DNA of 64,000 nt from Alphaproteobacteria bacterium (GCA_024742485.1 JANSYK010000002.1:1364001-1428000); one strand, 5' to 3'. Positions 36,425-46,660 are shown, numbered from the stretch's first letter. Notes: generated from the sequence alone by a model not told the origin. Numbers and translations are program-made.

Positions 36425-37651
36425 ATGACAGAGACACTGATCAACGCCGCAGAACGGGCTCTTCGTGACATTGATTCCGCCGGAACGCGCAAACATGAAA
36501 GGCTGATTGTTTCACCACAATCGACAAGGATTGTGACCCGGATTGCCGAAAACGGAGAGCTGGAAGACAGTTCCGGCAGCACCCGGGAAGTCCTGAATTT
36601 TTGCGCCAACAATTATCTCGGTCTTGCCGATGATGCGCGATTGATCAATGCAGCCAAAGAGGCGCTCGATACCCATGGATTTGGCATGGCCTCGGTTCGG
36701 TTCATCTGCGGGACACAGGACCTGCACCGGCAGCTCGAACGCCGACTTGCCGACTATCTGGCAGTCGAGGACTCCATTGTCTTTCCCTCCTGTTTCGATG
36801 CCAATGGTGGTGTTTTCGAACCCCTGCTGGATGAGAATGACGGGATCATATCGGACAGTCTGAACCATGCCTCGATCATTGATGGTGTGCGGCTGTGCAA
36901 GGCGCAGCGCTTTCGCTATGCCAACAATGACATGGAGGAGCTGGAACGTCAGCTGATCGCGGCAAAGGCGTGCAAAAGACGGTTGATCGTGACCGATGGC
37001 GTTTTCTCGATGGACGGGATCATGGCCGATCTGCCGTCCATCTGTGATCTGGCGGAAAAACATGATGCGTCCGTGATGGTGGACGATTGCCACGCGACGG
37101 GTTTTGTCGGCGAACGGGGCGCCGGCACGCCGGAATTTCATGGCGTTGAGGGCCGCGTGCAAATCCTCACCGGTACCTTCGGCAAGGCGCTTGGTGGTGG
37201 CTCGGGCGGCTATGTCGCCGGACCGCGGCCCATTGTCGAATTGCTGCGCCAGCGCGCCAGGCCCTATTTGTTTTCCAATGCCGTCGCACCGCCCATCTGC
37301 GCTGCCGCACTGGCCGCAATCGACATTGCGGAAGCGTCCGGTGAGTTGCGTGCCAGTTTGCGCGACAATGCCGCGCAGTTTCGCCGCGGCATGAGCGACG
37401 TCGGTTTCGATCTTGTTGCGGGTGACCACCCGATCATACCGGTGATGATCGGTGACGCGGCATTGGCCGCCCGTCTGGCCGATGATCTTCTGGCACGCGG
37501 AATCTATGTTGTGGCGTTTTCCTATCCGGTCGTGCCGCAGGGTCAGGCGCGCATTCGCACGCAAATGTCGGCCGCCCATACACCCGAGCAGATCGAGCAG
37601 GCGGTCCGGGCGTTCGAAGAAGCTGGCCGCGCCCACGGACTGATCCCGTGA
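36425..37651 (+). CDS. kbl: Glycine C-acetyltransferase (2-amino-3-ketobutyrate CoA ligase)
   Basis: This 408-aa PLP enzyme converts 2-amino-3-ketobutyrate and CoA to glycine and acetyl-CoA. Family motifs include [20 protein letters not shown] near residue 60, [16 protein letters not shown] and the PLP lysine in [14 protein letters not shown]. It is followed 13 bases later by tdh, the enzyme that makes its substrate, so the pair forms the threonine degradation pathway. Confidence 0.96.
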   Translation: MTETLINAAERALRDIDSAGTRKHERLIVSPQSTRIVTRIAENGELEDSSGSTREVLNFCANNYLGLADDARLINAAKEALDTHGFGMASVRFICGTQDLHRQLERRLADYLAVEDSIVFPSCFDANGGVFEPLLDENDGIISDSLNHASIIDGVRLCKAQRFRYANNDMEELERQLIAAKACKRRLIVTDGVFSMDGIMADLPSICDLAEKHDASVMVDDCHATGFVGERGAGTPEFHGVEGRVQILTGTFGKALGGGSGGYVAGPRPIVELLRQRARPYLFSNAVAPPICAAALAAIDIAEASGELRASLRDNAAQFRRGMSDVGFDLVAGDHPIIPVMIGDAALAARLADDLLARGIYVVAFSYPVVPQGQARIRTQMSAAHTPEQIEQAVRAFEEAGRAHGLIP

Positions 37652-37664
37652 TGGAGACCGTGTA

Positions 37665-38690
37665 ATGCGCGCCCTGGTCAAGGAAAGCCCTCAGCCGGGA
37701 TTGGTTCTGCGCGAATTGCCCGACCCGGAACCCGGCCCCGGAGACGTGCGGATCCAGGTCACTCGGGCGTCCATCTGCGGCACCGATCTGCATATCTACA
37801 ACTGGGATGAATGGGCGGCTGCCAATGTGCCGACGCCCCTGACGATCGGGCATGAATTTGTCGGCCGGGTCGATGCACTCGGCGAGGGGGTCGAGACGCT
37901 GACCATCGGCCAACGCGTATCCGGTGAAGGGCACATCGTTTGCGGTACCTGCCGCAATTGCCGGGCAGGACGCGAGCATCTGTGCCGCAACACCGAGGGC
38001 ATCGGTGTCAATCGTCCCGGTGCCTTTGCCGACTACCTCATCATCCCCGAGCACAATGTCTATCCGATCCCGGATGCGATCACCGATGACCAGGCATCGA
38101 TCCTCGATCCATTCGGCAATGCTGTGCACACCGCGCTCGGATTTGATCTTGCAGGAGAGGATGTGCTGATTACCGGCGCCGGCCCCATCGGCCTGATGGC
38201 AGCAGCAATCTGCCGGCATGTCGGCGCACGCCATGTGGTTGTGTCCGACATCAATGAAAGACGTTTGGCGCTGGCGACACGCATGGGCGCATCCCGTGGT
38301 GTGACCGCCGGTCAGCAAAATCTCGTCGCGGTGATGGATGAGCTGGGCATGAAGGAGGGGTTCGATATCGGCCTTGAAATGTCCGGGGCGCCCGCGGCGC
38401 TCGGCGACATGATCGAATCAGCCAACAATGGCGCCCATATCGGCCTTCTTGGCCTCTATCACGGTCCCATCACCGTCGACCTGAACAAGGCGATCTTCAA
38501 GGGGTTGCAATTCAAGGGCGTCTACGGACGCGAAATGTTCGACACATGGCACAAGGGGCTGGCGATGCTGGAAAGCGGTCTCGATATCACGCCAGTGATT
38601 ACCCATCACTTTGCCTTCGAGGACTTTCAATGTGGATTTGATGTTCTCAATGCCGGGGAAGCCGGCAAAGTTGTGCTGCAATTGCGGTAA
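37665..38690 (+). CDS. tdh: L-threonine 3-dehydrogenase
   Basis: This 341-aa zinc-dependent dehydrogenase oxidises threonine to 2-amino-3-ketobutyrate with NAD+. The catalytic zinc Cys is in [14 protein letters not shown], with His-Glu in GHEFVG. The structural zinc cysteines are in [15 protein letters not shown], and the Rossmann motif [10 protein letters not shown] is present. Length and motifs are normal. It is coupled with kbl. A short inverted repeat (GTAAG/CTTAC) follows its stop. Confidence 0.96.
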   Translation: MRALVKESPQPGLVLRELPDPEPGPGDVRIQVTRASICGTDLHIYNWDEWAAANVPTPLTIGHEFVGRVDALGEGVETLTIGQRVSGEGHIVCGTCRNCRAGREHLCRNTEGIGVNRPGAFADYLIIPEHNVYPIPDAITDDQASILDPFGNAVHTALGFDLAGEDVLITGAGPIGLMAAAICRHVGARHVVVSDINERRLALATRMGASRGVTAGQQNLVAVMDELGMKEGFDIGLEMSGAPAALGDMIESANNGAHIGLLGLYHGPITVDLNKAIFKGLQFKGVYGREMFDTWHKGLAMLESGLDITPVITHHFAFEDFQCGFDVLNAGEAGKVVLQLR

Positions 38691-38808
38691 GTGCGGCTTA
38701 CGGTCCTCCATTGTAATGTATGAATGGCCGTTTGCCGCGGCCGACGCTGGTCAATGGGCCCGGTCTTCAATAGGATTCCGCAGGGCAAATCAAATTCGGA
38801 GACAGGCA

Positions 38809-40503
38809 ATGGCGGACACGCAGACATCGACTGTGGGGCGGTATCTGGCCGCGCGATTGGAGCAAATCGGCCTGAAACATTATTTTGCCGTTCCGGGCGA
38901 CTACAATCTGGTGTTGCTCGACGAACTCCTTTCCAACGACAATTTGCAGATGATCTCGTGCTGTAACGAGCTGAACGCCGGCTATGCGGCCGATGGTTAC
39001 GCAAGGGCGACAAATGGTGCCTCGGCGGTGTGTGTGACCTATTCGGTCGGCGGCCTCAGCCTCATCAACGCGGTTGCCGGCGCCTATGCGGAAGACCTGC
39101 CGGTCATTGCCATCTCCGGCGGAACCAACACCAACTCCGAGGCCGAGCACGAATTGCTGCACCATACGCTCGGCAAGATCGATTATGGCTATATGCGTGA
39201 AATGTTTGCGCGGGTGACAGCCGAGTCGGTTCAAATCACCAATGTTCTGGACGCGCCAACCCAGATCGATCACGCCATATCCACGGCGCTGCGGCTGCGC
39301 AAGCCGGTCTATCTGGAAGTGGCTGCCAATATCGCCAACGCGCCGGTATCGATGCCCCACGCCATGGCGCTTACGCCGGGTTGGAAGAGTGACCCGCAAT
39401 CTTTGGCGGCTGCGGTCGAACATGCCGCCAAATTGCTCAATGCTGCGGCAAAACCGGTTCTGGTGGCCGGCGTCCAGCTGCGGTCGGGCGGAGCGGAAGC
39501 TGCCTTTGGCGATGTGGCGCGCAACTGCGGCTATGGCGTTGCAGCAATGCCGAATGCCAAGGGGTTCTTTGACGAAACCCACCCCCAATATATGGGCATT
39601 TTCTGGGGTTCGGTCGGCTCTCCGGGGTGCGGTCAGATCGTATCGTCCGCCGATATCGGGCTTTGGGCAGGAACGACGTTCACCGACTATTCGACCGTCG
39701 GTCATTCCGCGCTGATCAATCCGGCAAAGATGATCCTGGTGCGGCCCCACAGCGTGGTGATGCCGGGACGCACCTACAATGACGTTACATTGTCGGAATT
39801 CCTGCAGGCCCTGGCGCCGAAGCTGCAAACCAATGACGCATCACTGTCGGCCTTTCGGCGCATTGCCGATGAAAAACAGGCTCCGGACCTCGGTAGGCCT
39901 GATGATCCACTGACCACACGCGCCATGTTCAGCCGGATCCAGCAAATGCTGGATGCCGACAGTGCTGTTATCGCGGAAACGGGCGATTCCTGGTTCAACG
40001 GCATGCAACTGGACCTGCCGCAAGGGTCCCGGTTCGAGATACAGATGCAATATGGCTCAATCGGTTGGTCCGTTGGTGCGACACTGGGGTATGCGCTGGG
40101 CAATCGCGACCGCCGGGTTGTCGCCCTGATCGGCGACGGGTCATTTCAGCTCACCGCTCAGGAAGTGTCGACCATGATCCGCTACGGTGTTCGGCCGATC
40201 ATGTTCCTGATCAACAATGGCGGATATACGATTGAGGTCGAAATCCATGACGGTCCCTACAACACCATCAAGAACTGGGACTATGCGGGGCTGATGGCGG
40301 TCTTCAATGCGCAGGACGGCAATGGTCTCGGCCTGAAGGCGACGACCCCTGGCGAGCTCGATGCCGCCATTGATAAGGCGACTGGCCATGATGGCCCCGT
40401 GCTGATCGAGGTGACCATCGGCCGCGACGATTGCAGCAAGAACCTCCTGGAATGGGGCGGTTATGTTGCCCGCAACAACAGCCGGCCACCACGCACGATA
40501 TGA
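38809..40503 (+). CDS. pdc: Pyruvate decarboxylase (Zymomonas-like)
   Basis: This 564-aa TPP enzyme converts pyruvate to acetaldehyde and CO2. It matches Zymomonas mobilis Pdc along its length as I recall it. Conserved are Asp31 (GDYN), Glu54 (CCNELN), His118-His119 (LHHTLGK), Thr391, Trp395 in ETGDSWFN, the TPP motif GDGS (Asp443) with NN (469-470), and Ile475, Glu476, Ile479 in [13 protein letters not shown]. The equivalents of those isoleucines shape a small pyruvate-sized pocket, which argues against indolepyruvate decarboxylase. GGAGACAGG precedes the ATG. No alcohol dehydrogenase is adjacent apart from tdh upstream. Confidence 0.85.
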   Translation: MADTQTSTVGRYLAARLEQIGLKHYFAVPGDYNLVLLDELLSNDNLQMISCCNELNAGYAADGYARATNGASAVCVTYSVGGLSLINAVAGAYAEDLPVIAISGGTNTNSEAEHELLHHTLGKIDYGYMREMFARVTAESVQITNVLDAPTQIDHAISTALRLRKPVYLEVAANIANAPVSMPHAMALTPGWKSDPQSLAAAVEHAAKLLNAAAKPVLVAGVQLRSGGAEAAFGDVARNCGYGVAAMPNAKGFFDETHPQYMGIFWGSVGSPGCGQIVSSADIGLWAGTTFTDYSTVGHSALINPAKMILVRPHSVVMPGRTYNDVTLSEFLQALAPKLQTNDASLSAFRRIADEKQAPDLGRPDDPLTTRAMFSRIQQMLDADSAVIAETGDSWFNGMQLDLPQGSRFEIQMQYGSIGWSVGATLGYALGNRDRRVVALIGDGSFQLTAQEVSTMIRYGVRPIMFLINNGGYTIEVEIHDGPYNTIKNWDYAGLMAVFNAQDGNGLGLKATTPGELDAAIDKATGHDGPVLIEVTIGRDDCSKNLLEWGGYVARNNSRPPRTI

Positions 40504-40516
40504 GAGGGTCGTATTG

Positions 40517-41284
40517 ATGACGGATGACAAGGCCTCTCCAGAGGACACGTTCTACCGCGATCCTGTGTTTGCGCAGTTCTACGACTGCAATTTCCGCTCC
40601 GATCGCGATGATTTCATATTCTGCCGGCAATTGGCTTCCTCTGCCACATCGGTTCTGGACTTGGGCTGTGGAACCGGCACGTTGCTGGCACAATTGTCTG
40701 GCGAACGCGTCATGTCGGGTGTCGACCCGGCGGGCGCTATGCTGGACATTGCCAGGCAACGGCCAGGCGGCGACAGGGTAACCTGGATCGAGGCTGATGC
40801 CCGCACGGTGCGTTTGGATCGGCAATTCGATCTTGTTCTCCTGACGGGGCATGCGTTCCAGGTGTTTTTGACAAGCGAAGATCAGACCGCCGTGCTCGAG
40901 ACCATAGCCTGCCATCTGTCACCTGGCGGTCGCTTTGTATTCGATACCAGGAACCCGCTATTGCAGGCCTGGAAAAACTGGATTCCAGAAAAGTCACGGG
41001 AGCGGATCGACCACCCCGACCACGGGCCGGTGGAGGTTTGGAACGATGCCGCCCATGATCCGGCGACGGGAATTGTGACCTACGAGACCCATTATCGAGT
41101 TTTGGATACCGGAATAACGCATACGGCTGAATCACAGATCGCGTTTCCGGCGCAGCGCAGGGTGGAAGAGCTGATTGATGCGGCCGATCTGGCCGTCGAT
41201 CAATGGTACGGGGACTGGCAGGGAAACCCGTTGAGAGACGACCGGCCGGAGATCATTCCGATTGGCCGATTGCGGCAAAACTGA
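40517..41284 (+). CDS. Class I SAM-dependent methyltransferase
   Basis: This 255-aa methyltransferase has motif I VLDLGCGTGTLLAQL near residue 46, motif II with acidic VDPAGAMLDIAR and the post-motif LSPGGRFVFDTRNP. The acceptor is unknown. The ATG at 40517 has GAGAGGG upstream, thirteen bases after the pdc stop, so it may be transcribed with pdc; a longer in-frame start would overlap pdc. Confidence 0.85.
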   Translation: MTDDKASPEDTFYRDPVFAQFYDCNFRSDRDDFIFCRQLASSATSVLDLGCGTGTLLAQLSGERVMSGVDPAGAMLDIARQRPGGDRVTWIEADARTVRLDRQFDLVLLTGHAFQVFLTSEDQTAVLETIACHLSPGGRFVFDTRNPLLQAWKNWIPEKSRERIDHPDHGPVEVWNDAAHDPATGIVTYETHYRVLDTGITHTAESQIAFPAQRRVEELIDAADLAVDQWYGDWQGNPLRDDRPEIIPIGRLRQN

Positions 41285-41353
41285 TTGCGCTGACAAGATT
41301 AACGGACGACACTGTTGCTGGAATTCTGACAGGACGCGAAATGAGCTGGATCG

Positions 41354-42616
41354 TCAGGTCGCTGGTTTGAAGCGCAACGCAATGAGGGCATAGACGAAGA
41401 GAACCGCTGCGCCGATCGCCGATACCAGATAGGGCAGGCGCAGCGCAGCTTCGCGCCCAAGCGTGGTCTCGCTCCATCCGACAATCAGTCCGCCGGCCAG
41501 CGCGCCAAGCGGCATCATGCCCCAGCCAAAGAATCGATAGATGCTGTTGACCCGACCCAAAAGGTCCTCCGGAATGGCGCGCTGTCGATAGGATACGGTC
41601 ACCACATTCCACAACAAGGCTGCAAACATTTCAACAAACAGGGCAAGCCCGACCAGCACCGGCGATGTGGTGATGAAGATCAGGGCATAGGGCAGGGGAA
41701 ACACTGCGAGCGCAACAAAGAGGCTGCGTCCGGGGCCGATCCGCTCGGCAATGGCCGGACAAAGCAATCCCCCGAGCACACCACCGGCTGCTCCCGCCGT
41801 CAGCAGGAAGCCGTAATCGAATGCCGATAGTCCGAGCACTTCCTGGGCGTAGAGGACCAGTATTGTCACTGCCATGATCGTCAGGGCATTCAGCACGCCC
41901 AGCATGATGGCCAGTTGCAGGATGAGGCGGTGGGCCAGGATCCACACGATGCCGGCCTTCATTTCGCGCCAGAAGCCGTCGGGAAGCCTGGTTCGGATGC
42001 GCGGCGGAAAGGCAATGCACCAGATGCACCACGCCGAAAGGGCAAACATCACCGCGTCGAAGCCAAAGGGCAGGGGAACGGCCAGTGCGATCAGCAGTCC
42101 GGCCAGCGGTGGGCCGACGAAGGAGCCCATGACCTGTTCGATGCTCCAGATCTGACCGTTGGCGCTTTCAAGATCGCGACTGTCGACCAGCACCGGAAGA
42201 ACTGTCTGTGCTGCATTGTCCCGAAACACCTCCGCAGCGCCCAGCAGGAAGGCGATGGCCGACAGGGCAAGGATCAGAGGCAGCGCCCACTCGGCTCCGT
42301 CGTCGAACGGCAAAGCCGGTGCGGCAAGGATCAGGGCGACCACTCCGAAACTGAGGGTCAGCCGCAGCAGATCGGCCCGGATCATCACGGCCTGTCGGTT
42401 GCTTCGATCGATCACGACGCCGGCCGGCAGCGCAAAAAGAAGCCATGGAAGACGGGTTGCAAAAGCAACGAGAGAAATGTGCAACGGATCCCGGCTGATC
42501 ATGGTGGCAAGCCAGGGAAAGGCGAGGGCCGAGATGCCATCGGCAAGGTTGGAAAACGCACTTCCGGTAAACAGGAAGCGGTAATTCCGGTTTTTACGCA
42601 ACAAAAGAGCAGTCAT
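41354..42616 (-). CDS. MFS transporter
   Basis: This 420-aa major-facilitator protein has about twelve hydrophobic segments and begins NRNYRFLFTGSAFSNLADGI, typical of the MFS_3/enterobactin-exporter-like group. A conserved inter-domain loop (YRQRAIPEDLLGRVNSIYRF) is present. The substrate is unknown and export is likely for this group. The ATG at 42616 with AGAGGA upstream is used; a TTG two codons earlier is possible. Confidence 0.88.
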   Translation of the reverse strand: MTALLLRKNRNYRFLFTGSAFSNLADGISALAFPWLATMISRDPLHISLVAFATRLPWLLFALPAGVVIDRSNRQAVMIRADLLRLTLSFGVVALILAAPALPFDDGAEWALPLILALSAIAFLLGAAEVFRDNAAQTVLPVLVDSRDLESANGQIWSIEQVMGSFVGPPLAGLLIALAVPLPFGFDAVMFALSAWCIWCIAFPPRIRTRLPDGFWREMKAGIVWILAHRLILQLAIMLGVLNALTIMAVTILVLYAQEVLGLSAFDYGFLLTAGAAGGVLGGLLCPAIAERIGPGRSLFVALAVFPLPYALIFITTSPVLVGLALFVEMFAALLWNVVTVSYRQRAIPEDLLGRVNSIYRFFGWGMMPLGALAGGLIVGWSETTLGREAALRLPYLVSAIGAAVLFVYALIALRFKPAT

Positions 42617-42763
42617 TCCCAAAATCCTCTGACGCCATAAAACAGGAAATGGGATGGCAGGGAAAGCGGTCTGAATTGGCAGCTTTCACACGAACCCGTA
42701 TCCCGGTGGATCCGCGTTGTGTTTGCGACGGCCCCGACAATGTGACTGCCGGGGCCGGTCAGA

Positions 42764-43246
42764 TCAGTTTGCAGCGGCGATTGCACGCTTCTGGGCGGCG
42801 CGGCCGGCCTGTGCCATCAGCTTGGGTTCATAGAGTTTCAGACCCAGCTTGGCGTAGTTGACTTCCAGGTAGCCCTGCGCATTGCGCCGGACGGCGTGAC
42901 GGAACTTCTTGAGCTTCTGGACATCCTGAGCCATGACGCCAACAAAGTTCCTGTTATCGCCCTTGTAGCGATAGCTGTAGATGACGATGCCATTGTCCAG
43001 AGTCTTGACGCGGCGAACATGGGTTTTCAGCCGTCGGTCCGACATGGTGTAATAGGGATAGTACACTCCGGCAGCAGCGGACGAGCTTGCCAGCGCGGAA
43101 ATGATAACACCGGCGGTGACAACGGATACAAAAATGCACAGTCCCGGCTGGACCTGGCAGTAGGAACGAATCTGGTGCAGCAGGGCACAACTGGTCAAAC
43201 TGGTTGACAACAATGCAATCATCGACAGCTTAGCGATATATTTCAT
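42764..43246 (-). CDS. Lipoprotein with peptidase S74-like chaperone domain
   Basis: This 160-aa protein has a lipoprotein signal (lipobox LTSC, Cys20), a hydrophobic segment at about residues 36-56 and a C-terminal region that reads like the intramolecular chaperone of phage tail fibres (peptidase S74). It contains SDRRLKTHVRRV near residue 69, then FVGVMAQDVQKL and GYLEVNYAKLGL. Such domains normally self-cleave from fibre trimers; here there is no fibre. GGGGGAA precedes the ATG at 43246. Confidence 0.75.
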   Translation of the reverse strand: MKYIAKLSMIALLSTSLTSCALLHQIRSYCQVQPGLCIFVSVVTAGVIISALASSSAAAGVYYPYYTMSDRRLKTHVRRVKTLDNGIVIYSYRYKGDNRNFVGVMAQDVQKLKKFRHAVRRNAQGYLEVNYAKLGLKLYEPKLMAQAGRAAQKRAIAAAN

Positions 43247-43402
43247 GGAATTCCCCCTTCCATTGACAAGGTTTGTCGAATGTTCCGAGACCCGTTGTTC
43301 GGTGTCTGATCCGAACAGAAAACGCACCCCGCAACACAAACAGAGACTGCCCCGGGGGCACTCTCACATTCTGTCATTTGCCGGAGCCCCCCGAATCCGA
43401 TG

Positions 43403-43415
43403 GGTTACCGTAACC
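43403..43415. promoter_or_regulatory. Palindrome GGTTAC-C-GTAACC
   Basis: A perfect 13-bp odd palindrome lies in the 277-base gap between the lipoprotein gene and the 138-aa membrane protein gene. It could be an operator in the promoter region of the lipoprotein gene. No cognate regulator is adjacent. Nothing else recognisable is in this gap. Confidence 0.3.
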
Positions 43416-43523
43416 AATCTGCCGAATGGGTGCAATCCGGTGAAACAGGTCCATGCACAGGCCTTGGTTCCACCGGATATATGTTTGTGTGGTTCGCTGT
43501 TCAGCCTCCAGGTGAGACAGAAG

Positions 43524-43940
43524 TCAGTCGGCAGTCGCGGCATTTGCGTCGCGCTCGCGGTTTCTGTTTTTGAGCCATTCCTGTTTCATCTGGTATCCGC
43601 GCATGGCTGGCCAGCTGACAGCGTCAACGATGAATTTGCCCAGATAGATCAATGTCGCCGTGGCAAGCGCGTCCAGAAACCAGCCGATCAGCGGTGCGAC
43701 CGGACCCCAGAAGTCAGGCAGGTTGGAAAGGGCCGGGAGGGTCCAGATCCCCGTTGTCGCGTGCAATGCCAGCGCGATCCAGAAGCCGACACAATAGGCA
43801 CAGCGCCATTGCTCGTAGAGGGTTTGCAAAGGAACGGGAAGCCGGCTGAGGCCGGCCCTGAACCAGGTGCCCCATTCGGGCAGTTTCTCCCAGATCAGTA
43901 TGTATATGGCGACGCCAACAAGGGCGAGTGTCGGGTTCAT
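43524..43940 (-). CDS. Small membrane protein of unknown function
   Basis: This 138-aa protein has three or more hydrophobic segments (about residues 4-18, 46-62 and 78-108), a CAYC pair near residue 48 and a charged, likely cytoplasmic C-terminus (KQEWLKNRNRERD). I do not recognise the family. Its start overlaps the methyltransferase stop (ATGA), so it belongs to the MarR-methyltransferase module. Confidence 0.7.
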   Translation of the reverse strand: MNPTLALVGVAIYILIWEKLPEWGTWFRAGLSRLPVPLQTLYEQWRCAYCVGFWIALALHATTGIWTLPALSNLPDFWGPVAPLIGWFLDALATATLIYLGKFIVDAVSWPAMRGYQMKQEWLKNRNRERDANAATAD

Positions 43941-44557
43941 TGTGTATCTCCTGATGAGGCCTGGAGGATGTGGGCACGCCCATTGGCGTGGGATTGCGTG
44001 CTCACATTGGTGACGGTGAAGGGCGAGCTGTCGATCAATGTCCGAATGGCCTCGATATCCATGGCCATATCCGGATCGGTGAAAATGTGCTCCACGACGA
44101 TCAGCCGACCGCCCGGTTTCAGCACACGGGCGATCTCCAGAAGGCTTCCCTTGATATCGCCCCAGTGATGCAATGCGCAGATGGTGATGGCGACGTCGAC
44201 GCTTCCGGCTTCGAGCGGCAGCGTCTCGGCCGGCGCTTCAATGAACCTGATGCGCTGCCTGGCAGGATATGTCGATGATTTCGCACAGGCCGTCCGGATC
44301 ATGGCCGGAGTGGGGTCGATGCCGATGGCCTTGCCCTGAGGCAGGATGTCGGCTGCTGCAAAAACCGCCGCGCCGCCACCGCAACCGATATCCAGAAGTG
44401 TTTCAGTGCCAGCAAGATCAGCGACTTGCAAGGCCAGGGTGTAGGTCGGATCATCCCCGTATTGTTCGATATACCACTGCGCCAGCCGGTCACTCCACGG
44501 TTGGCCGGGTTCCGGGTGGTCATGAAAGCCAGGGTGGGTATCATGTTTGTCAGGCAT
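43937..44557 (-). CDS. Class I SAM-dependent methyltransferase
   Basis: This 206-aa methyltransferase has motif I LLDIGCGGGAAVFAA, an acidic motif II and the VLKPGGRLIVVEH post-motif, with ALHHWGD between. It resembles UbiE/arsenite-type small-molecule methyltransferases, but no diagnostic residue identifies the acceptor. GGAGATAG precedes the ATG. It lies 45 bases after the MarR gene on the same strand. Confidence 0.83.
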   Translation of the reverse strand: MPDKHDTHPGFHDHPEPGQPWSDRLAQWYIEQYGDDPTYTLALQVADLAGTETLLDIGCGGGAAVFAAADILPQGKAIGIDPTPAMIRTACAKSSTYPARQRIRFIEAPAETLPLEAGSVDVAITICALHHWGDIKGSLLEIARVLKPGGRLIVVEHIFTDPDMAMDIEAIRTLIDSSPFTVTNVSTQSHANGRAHILQASSGDTQ

Positions 44558-44602
44558 ACTGACTATCTCCGTGTCTTTTCGTGTTTTGCCAAACAGTCGT
44601 GG

Positions 44603-45013
44603 TCAAATCTGTTTTGTAACGCGAACAGTGTCTGATTCCGGGGTTGCCTCCTGCGCAGCCGCCGCCCTTTCGTAGATGGTCCGCCCCTTGGCAAGAAGGG
44701 TGCGGCCTTGTGGGGTCAGCAGGATATGCTGCGCACGGGCATCGAAACGGCAAGGCACCCGTTTGACCAGCTTGCGGCCTTCCAGCTTGATCACCATCGC
44801 GCTGGCGGACGCCTTCTGGACTCCCATGGCGGCGACGACATCCTGAAGATGCTGCCCGTGACTGTCGCTTCCATGGTTCTCCACATTCTCTTGCGCTTCG
44901 ACTGCGCACAAATACTCGAATTCGCTGTAACTCAGCCCGATTTCCGCTGGGGCATTGGACCAGGCCTGCTGCAGACGACGGTGAAGCGCTTCGAGTGAGC
45001 GTGCGGGTGTCAT
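44603..45013 (-). CDS. MarR-family regulator
   Basis: This 136-aa winged-helix protein has a central DNA-binding region (LQDVVAAMGVQKASASAMVIKLEGRKLVKRVP) with the MarR wing (DARAQHILLTPQGRTLL). MarR proteins often respond to phenolic or oxidising compounds. It is first in a three-gene module with a methyltransferase and a membrane protein, which it may control. Confidence 0.83.
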   Translation of the reverse strand: MTPARSLEALHRRLQQAWSNAPAEIGLSYSEFEYLCAVEAQENVENHGSDSHGQHLQDVVAAMGVQKASASAMVIKLEGRKLVKRVPCRFDARAQHILLTPQGRTLLAKGRTIYERAAAAQEATPESDTVRVTKQI

Positions 45014-45090
45014 TCATTTCATCCAGTTAGTATGGAAGACAGACTTAATGGCGATGACATCGAAAGTCAACCTTCCCGTCGCCAGATGCT

Positions 45091-45900
45091 CTAGGATCGC
45101 CAGCCAAGCAGCCGTTTTTCAATCAGGCTGATCGCCGCACTCACCAGAACGCCAAGCAGGGACAGGATGACCACGCCGGCAAAGAGCCGTTCCAGGTCAT
45201 AGAGGGAGCCGGCTTCGAGAATATAGGCCCCGATGCCATATTCAGCCCCCAACATTTCCGCGGCCACGAGCAGAATGATGGCAATGGCGAGACTGATGCG
45301 CAGTCCCGACAAAATGCCGGGCATTGCGCCGGGCAGAACGATCTTGCGGACGATTGACAGCCAGGACAAGCCAAAGCTTTGCCCCATCCGGATCAGCGAG
45401 CGATCGACATTGTCGACGGCGCCGTAGGTCGCAACGACCGTTGGCGTGAAGGTACCGAAGGCGATCAGCGCATATTTGGATGCTTCGTCAATGCCGAACC
45501 AGATGACAAAGAGCGGCAGCAGCGCGATCTTCGGAACAGGAAAGATGGCTGCCACGAGCGGCACAAGGCCCGCCCTGACATAGGAGAACAGTCCGATCAG
45601 GATACCGACGCCGATCCCGAGGCTGGCCCCCAGGGCCGCCCCCACCACCAGCCGCGTCAGCGAAGGGCCGAGATGCTTGAACAGCAGTCCGCTGTCCCAC
45701 AATTCGCGAAAGGTCGCCAATACGTCCGAGGGTTTTGGCAGGGTGAGTGCCGAAATCCAGCCGGTTCGCGTGCCCCATTCCATCAAGGCGATCAGCAGGA
45801 CAAAGACGGCGAAACCCACCCAGCGATGGGACTTTGGCGCGAATCCACCACCGCGAAAACGGACCTCGATCGGATCGGACCTGGCGGCAATATCAGACAT
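45091..45900 (-). CDS. ABC permease, SsuC/TauC type
   Basis: This 269-aa inner-membrane permease has about six hydrophobic segments and the cytoplasmic contact loop MGQSFGLSWLSIVRKIVLPGA near residues 170-190. It is the last gene of a GntR, binding protein, ATPase, permease operon and overlaps the ATPase gene by eight bases. The ligand is probably a small sulfonate, nitrate or similar anion or pyrimidine-type compound and cannot be assigned. Confidence 0.9.
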   Translation of the reverse strand: MSDIAARSDPIEVRFRGGGFAPKSHRWVGFAVFVLLIALMEWGTRTGWISALTLPKPSDVLATFRELWDSGLLFKHLGPSLTRLVVGAALGASLGIGVGILIGLFSYVRAGLVPLVAAIFPVPKIALLPLFVIWFGIDEASKYALIAFGTFTPTVVATYGAVDNVDRSLIRMGQSFGLSWLSIVRKIVLPGAMPGILSGLRISLAIAIILLVAAEMLGAEYGIGAYILEAGSLYDLERLFAGVVILSLLGVLVSAAISLIEKRLLGWRS

Positions 45901-46660
45901 CGAGCAATTCCTCGTCGGCTGCGCGCGCTTCTTCGCGCATCAATTCCCATAGATATCTCTGGGTCGATTCCAGATCCGGGTCCGCATAGCCCCGTTCACC
46001 CAGCGGCTTGTCGATCTCGACGGCTTCACGGATGGAACCGGGACGCCGCGACAGGACGATGATCTGGTGACCGAGGCGAACGGCCTCCGCCAGATTGTGC
46101 GTCACATAGACTGCGGTGAAGGGCTGGCGCGTCCAAAGGGCGATGAGATCGTCCATCAGCAATTCCCGCGTCTGGCTGTCGAGCGCCGAGAGCGGTTCAT
46201 CCATCAGCATCACGGCCGGGTTGACCGCCAGGGCACGGGCGATCGCCACCCGCTGTTTCATGCCGCCCGACAATTGCCGCGGCAGGGCTTCGGCAAAATC
46301 ACCAAGCTTGGTACGCGCCAGGACATCATCGGTGATCTCCCTCGCGCGGGCACCGCGAATGCCGTGATCCTCGAGCACCAGTGAAATGTTGCCGCGAACC
46401 GAACGCCAGGGCAAAAGCGCGAAATCCTGGAAAACATAAGTCAGCGGGTTCAGGCATCCCTCAGGTTGCTCGCCCAGTTGCAGAACACGGCCGGTCGACG
46501 GCCGCTCCAGGCCTCCAATGAAACGCAGCAATGTCGACTTGCCGCAGCCGGAGGGACCCACGAGACAGACGATCCGACCGGTCGGAATCTCCAGATTGAT
46601 ATCGCGCAGCACTTCGGTGTCGCCATAGGAATGGCTGATCGATTCTAGGCGAATGTCCAT
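45893..46660 (-). CDS. ABC ATP-binding protein, SsuB/TauB type
   Basis: This 255-aa ATPase has Walker A GPSGCGKST, signature LSGGMKQR, Walker B VMLMDEPLSALD and the switch His in VTHNLAEA. The ATG at 46660 with GAGGGC upstream is chosen; a longer in-frame start upstream adds no conserved sequence. It energises the permease encoded by the overlapping gene. Confidence 0.9.
   Translation of the reverse strand: MDIRLESISHSYGDTEVLRDINLEIPTGRIVCLVGPSGCGKSTLLRFIGGLERPSTGRVLQLGEQPEGCLNPLTYVFQDFALLPWRSVRGNISLVLEDHGIRGARAREITDDVLARTKLGDFAEALPRQLSGGMKQRVAIARALAVNPAVMLMDEPLSALDSQTRELLMDDLIALWTRQPFTAVYVTHNLAEAVRLGHQIIVLSRRPGSIREAVEIDKPLGERGYADPDLESTQRYLWELMREEARAADEELLDV

Noticed and set aside
36512-37681. 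389-aa open frame antisense to kbl
   Set aside because: No recognisable domain; kbl on the + strand is unambiguous with its PLP lysine motif.
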